64,000 nt of DNA, from NCBI GenBank assembly GCA_003222895.1, contig QHXI01000090.1:1-64000 (forward strand), read 5' to 3'. This stretch comes from Acidobacteriota bacterium (GTDB lineage: Bacteria; Acidobacteriota; Blastocatellia; Pyrinomonadales; Pyrinomonadaceae). The position numbers were made by a program, and so were the translations under genes. Within the stretch, counting starts at the first letter, position 1, and each line of letters begins with the position of its first letter. Of this stretch, positions 62,635-64,000 are shown one piece after another. The notes below the pieces were generated by a model. The model worked only from the letters and a program-made list of their open reading frames with translations. It was not told the DNA's origin and did not search any database.

Positions 62635-62739
62635 TTAGCAGCAAGCTGTGAGCAGTAAGCAGCAAACTGCTTCTATTTCAATTGACCACAAGCGAGCCGA
62701 ACGATGAACAACTGCTCACTGCTCACCGCTCACTGCTCA
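62635..62739. repeat. Word-type inverted repeat (TGAGCAG words) between rpoB and rpoC
   Basis: Each arm (62635-62662 and 62712-62739) is four tandem seven-base words close to TGAGCAG. The arms match in reverse complement at 23 of 28 bases. The right arm touches the rpoB stop codon. Confidence 0.75.
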
Positions 62740-64000
62740 CTAAATCCCACTCGTAATCAGAGGCTCAGCAATCGTCTCGTCCGGGGCGCCAACTTTCTGC
62801 ACTAACTCAACGTCGAGGCATAGTGACTGAAGCTCTCGAACGAGCACGTTGAACGATTCGGGCAAACCTGGATCGAAATCGGCCTCGCCTTTGACGATCG
62901 CTTCGTAAATCTTCGAGCGTCCCGCGACGTCGTCGGATTTAGCCGTCAGCAATTCCTGCAAGATATGCGCAGCGCCGTAAGCTTCCAGCGCCCACACTTC
63001 CATCTCTCCGAATCGCTGTCCGCCGAATTGCGCCTTGCCGCCCAGCGGCTGCTGCGTGATCAGCGAATATGGCCCAATCGAGCGCGCATGAATCTTGTCG
63101 TCGACCAGGTGTGACAGCTTCAACATGTAGATGTAACCAACCGTCACCTTCTGCTCGAATGCATCGCCGCTGAGTCCGTCATAAAGGATTGCCTTGCCTG
63201 ACTCGTTAATGATTTCAGGCAAGCCAAGTTCGGCGGCTCGCACCGCAGATTCTTGCAGCTTCTGCTTGATCTCTTTTTCGGTCGCGCCATCGAACACCGG
63301 CGTCGCAAAGTGCATCCCGAGCACGCGCGCGGCCCAGCCCAGGTGCGTCTCGAGAATCTGACCCACGTTCATGCGCGAAGGCACGCCGAGCGGGTTCAGA
63401 ACGATTTCCACCGGCGTTCCATCGGGCAGATACGGCATGTCTTCTTCCGGCAGGATGCGCGCGATCACGCCCTTGTTCCCGTGGCGTCCGGCCATCTTGT
63501 CGCCGACTGAAAGCTTGCGCTTCATGGCGATGAAAACTTTCACCATCTTGATCACGCCCGGCGAAAGCTCGTCGCCTTGCCGCAGCTTGGCGATCTTCTC
63601 TTCGTAAATGTCCGAAAGAATTTTGATCTGTCGCTCGGTGCGATCTTCGTATTCTTTCACTTCCGCCGCGGCATCGACGCGTGACGAAGCGACTTGAGCT
63701 TTCCGTAGAGCTTTCGGCTCGACACTCTGGAGCATTTCGCGAGTGATCGGCACGCCCTTGGGAATCACAACTTCGCGATTTGCGGTTAAGTCCGCCGACA
63801 GCTTGCGTCCTTCGAACAGTTCGTAGATTCGCTCGTTGCGCTGCTCCTGAAGAATGCGAATTTCATCTTCAAGGTCGCGGCGCAGACGTTCTTCTTCGCC
63901 CTGTTCGATCGAAAGCGAACGCTGATCTTTCTCCTGGCCTTTGCGCGTGAACACCTGGACATCGACGACAGTGCCGTCGATTCCCGGCGGGGAAACGAGC
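62740..64000 (-). CDS. rpoB: RNA polymerase beta subunit, C-terminal part (runs off right edge)
   Basis: About 420 C-terminal residues of the beta subunit are present and the frame is open to the end of the window ([17 protein letters not shown] before [10 protein letters not shown]). Recognisable are [40 protein letters not shown], the [20 protein letters not shown] stretch and the C-terminal anchor region. The 5' part, including the rifampicin region, is outside the window. Confidence 0.97.
   Translation of the reverse strand, partial: LVSPPGIDGTVVDVQVFTRKGQEKDQRSLSIEQGEEERLRRDLEDEIRILQEQRNERIYELFEGRKLSADLTANREVVIPKGVPITREMLQSVEPKALRKAQVASSRVDAAAEVKEYEDRTERQIKILSDIYEEKIAKLRQGDELSPGVIKMVKVFIAMKRKLSVGDKMAGRHGNKGVIARILPEEDMPYLPDGTPVEIVLNPLGVPSRMNVGQILETHLGWAARVLGMHFATPVFDGATEKEIKQKLQESAVRAAELGLPEIINESGKAILYDGLSGDAFEQKVTVGYIYMLKLSHLVDDKIHARSIGPYSLITQQPLGGKAQFGGQRFGEMEVWALEAYGAAHILQELLTAKSDDVAGRSKIYEAIVKGEADFDPGLPESFNVLVRELQSLCLDVELVQKVGAPDETIAEPLITSGI

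Noticed and set aside
1-64000. CRISPR array, rRNA, tRNA or prophage
   Set aside because: No regularly spaced identical repeats with unique spacers, no cloverleaf or rRNA sequence and no phage structural genes were seen.

Overview
The window looks like a contig from an Acidobacteriota genome, most likely class Blastocatellia (Pyrinomonas-like). This is inferred from family content: three proteins of the VWFA-related acidobacterial type, two large secreted sortilin/VPS10-type beta-propeller proteins, serine/threonine kinases and a small protein carrying the CPQC...CLDDG-type zinc ribbon, and many GAF, FHA and SpoIIE signalling domains. Base composition is moderately GC-rich throughout, except for a visibly AT-richer stretch at about 47.3-49.4 kb. 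I see no rRNA, tRNA or CRISPR array.

Layout. 1-303: the 5' end of an IS110-family transposase running off the left edge, its folded leader RNA, and a nest of interleaved REP-like inverted repeats. 322-2460: a secreted GH13 enzyme with the five-domain layout of cyclodextrin glucanotransferases. 2731-5794: a compact co-directional cassette with its own promoter and terminator: MazEF-like toxin-antitoxin pair, MutH/Sau3AI-type nuclease, cytoplasmic subtilisin with a Cys4 N-terminus, small charged protein. This is the best candidate for an undescribed system. 5.8-13.95 kb: dehydrogenase, acetyltransferase, VWA protein, FmdB-type zinc ribbon, sigma-54 activator, CPBP protease, FAD oxidoreductase and a GntR/YtrA repressor with its operator. 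13.96-27.1 kb, minus strand: FecR-domain protein, lipoprotein, two VWFA proteins, SpoIIE phosphatase, ImmA-like and XRE proteins, S41 protease, and a kinase cluster (FHA kinase, frameshifted zinc-ribbon protein, kinase with four zinc ribbons). 27.4-33.4 kb, DNA-end and stress genes: Ku, a PolX homologue whose polymerase site is destroyed while its PHP nuclease site is intact, MscS channel, topoisomerase IB. 33.5-47.1 kb: secreted beta-propellers, a broken NHL-repeat gene, CocE hydrolase, racemase-like protein lacking both catalytic cysteines, EEP nuclease, and a DUF6150 repeat protein. 47.3-49.4 kb: AT-rich accessory genes. 49.5-58.2 kb: metallopeptidase, PhoH, YbeY, CorC, CWC protein, deoxyhypusine-synthase-like enzyme, YkgJ, NlpC/P60, trypsin-TPR protein. 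58.4-64 kb: rpoC with its terminator, and the 3' part of rpoB.

Two repeat systems run through the whole window. The first is a REP superfamily: nine copies in three hairpin types, all with a GTCAG-like 5' head and mostly in inverted pairs. One copy lies in frame inside the deoxyhypusine-synthase-like gene. The second is a set of intergenic inverted repeats whose arms are short tandem words of 7-10 bases, with a different word at each locus, including the rpoB-rpoC gap.

The genes suggest a soil or sediment heterotroph that uses starch and protein and has elaborate kinase and phosphatase signalling. All functions are inferred from motifs; no database search was run.
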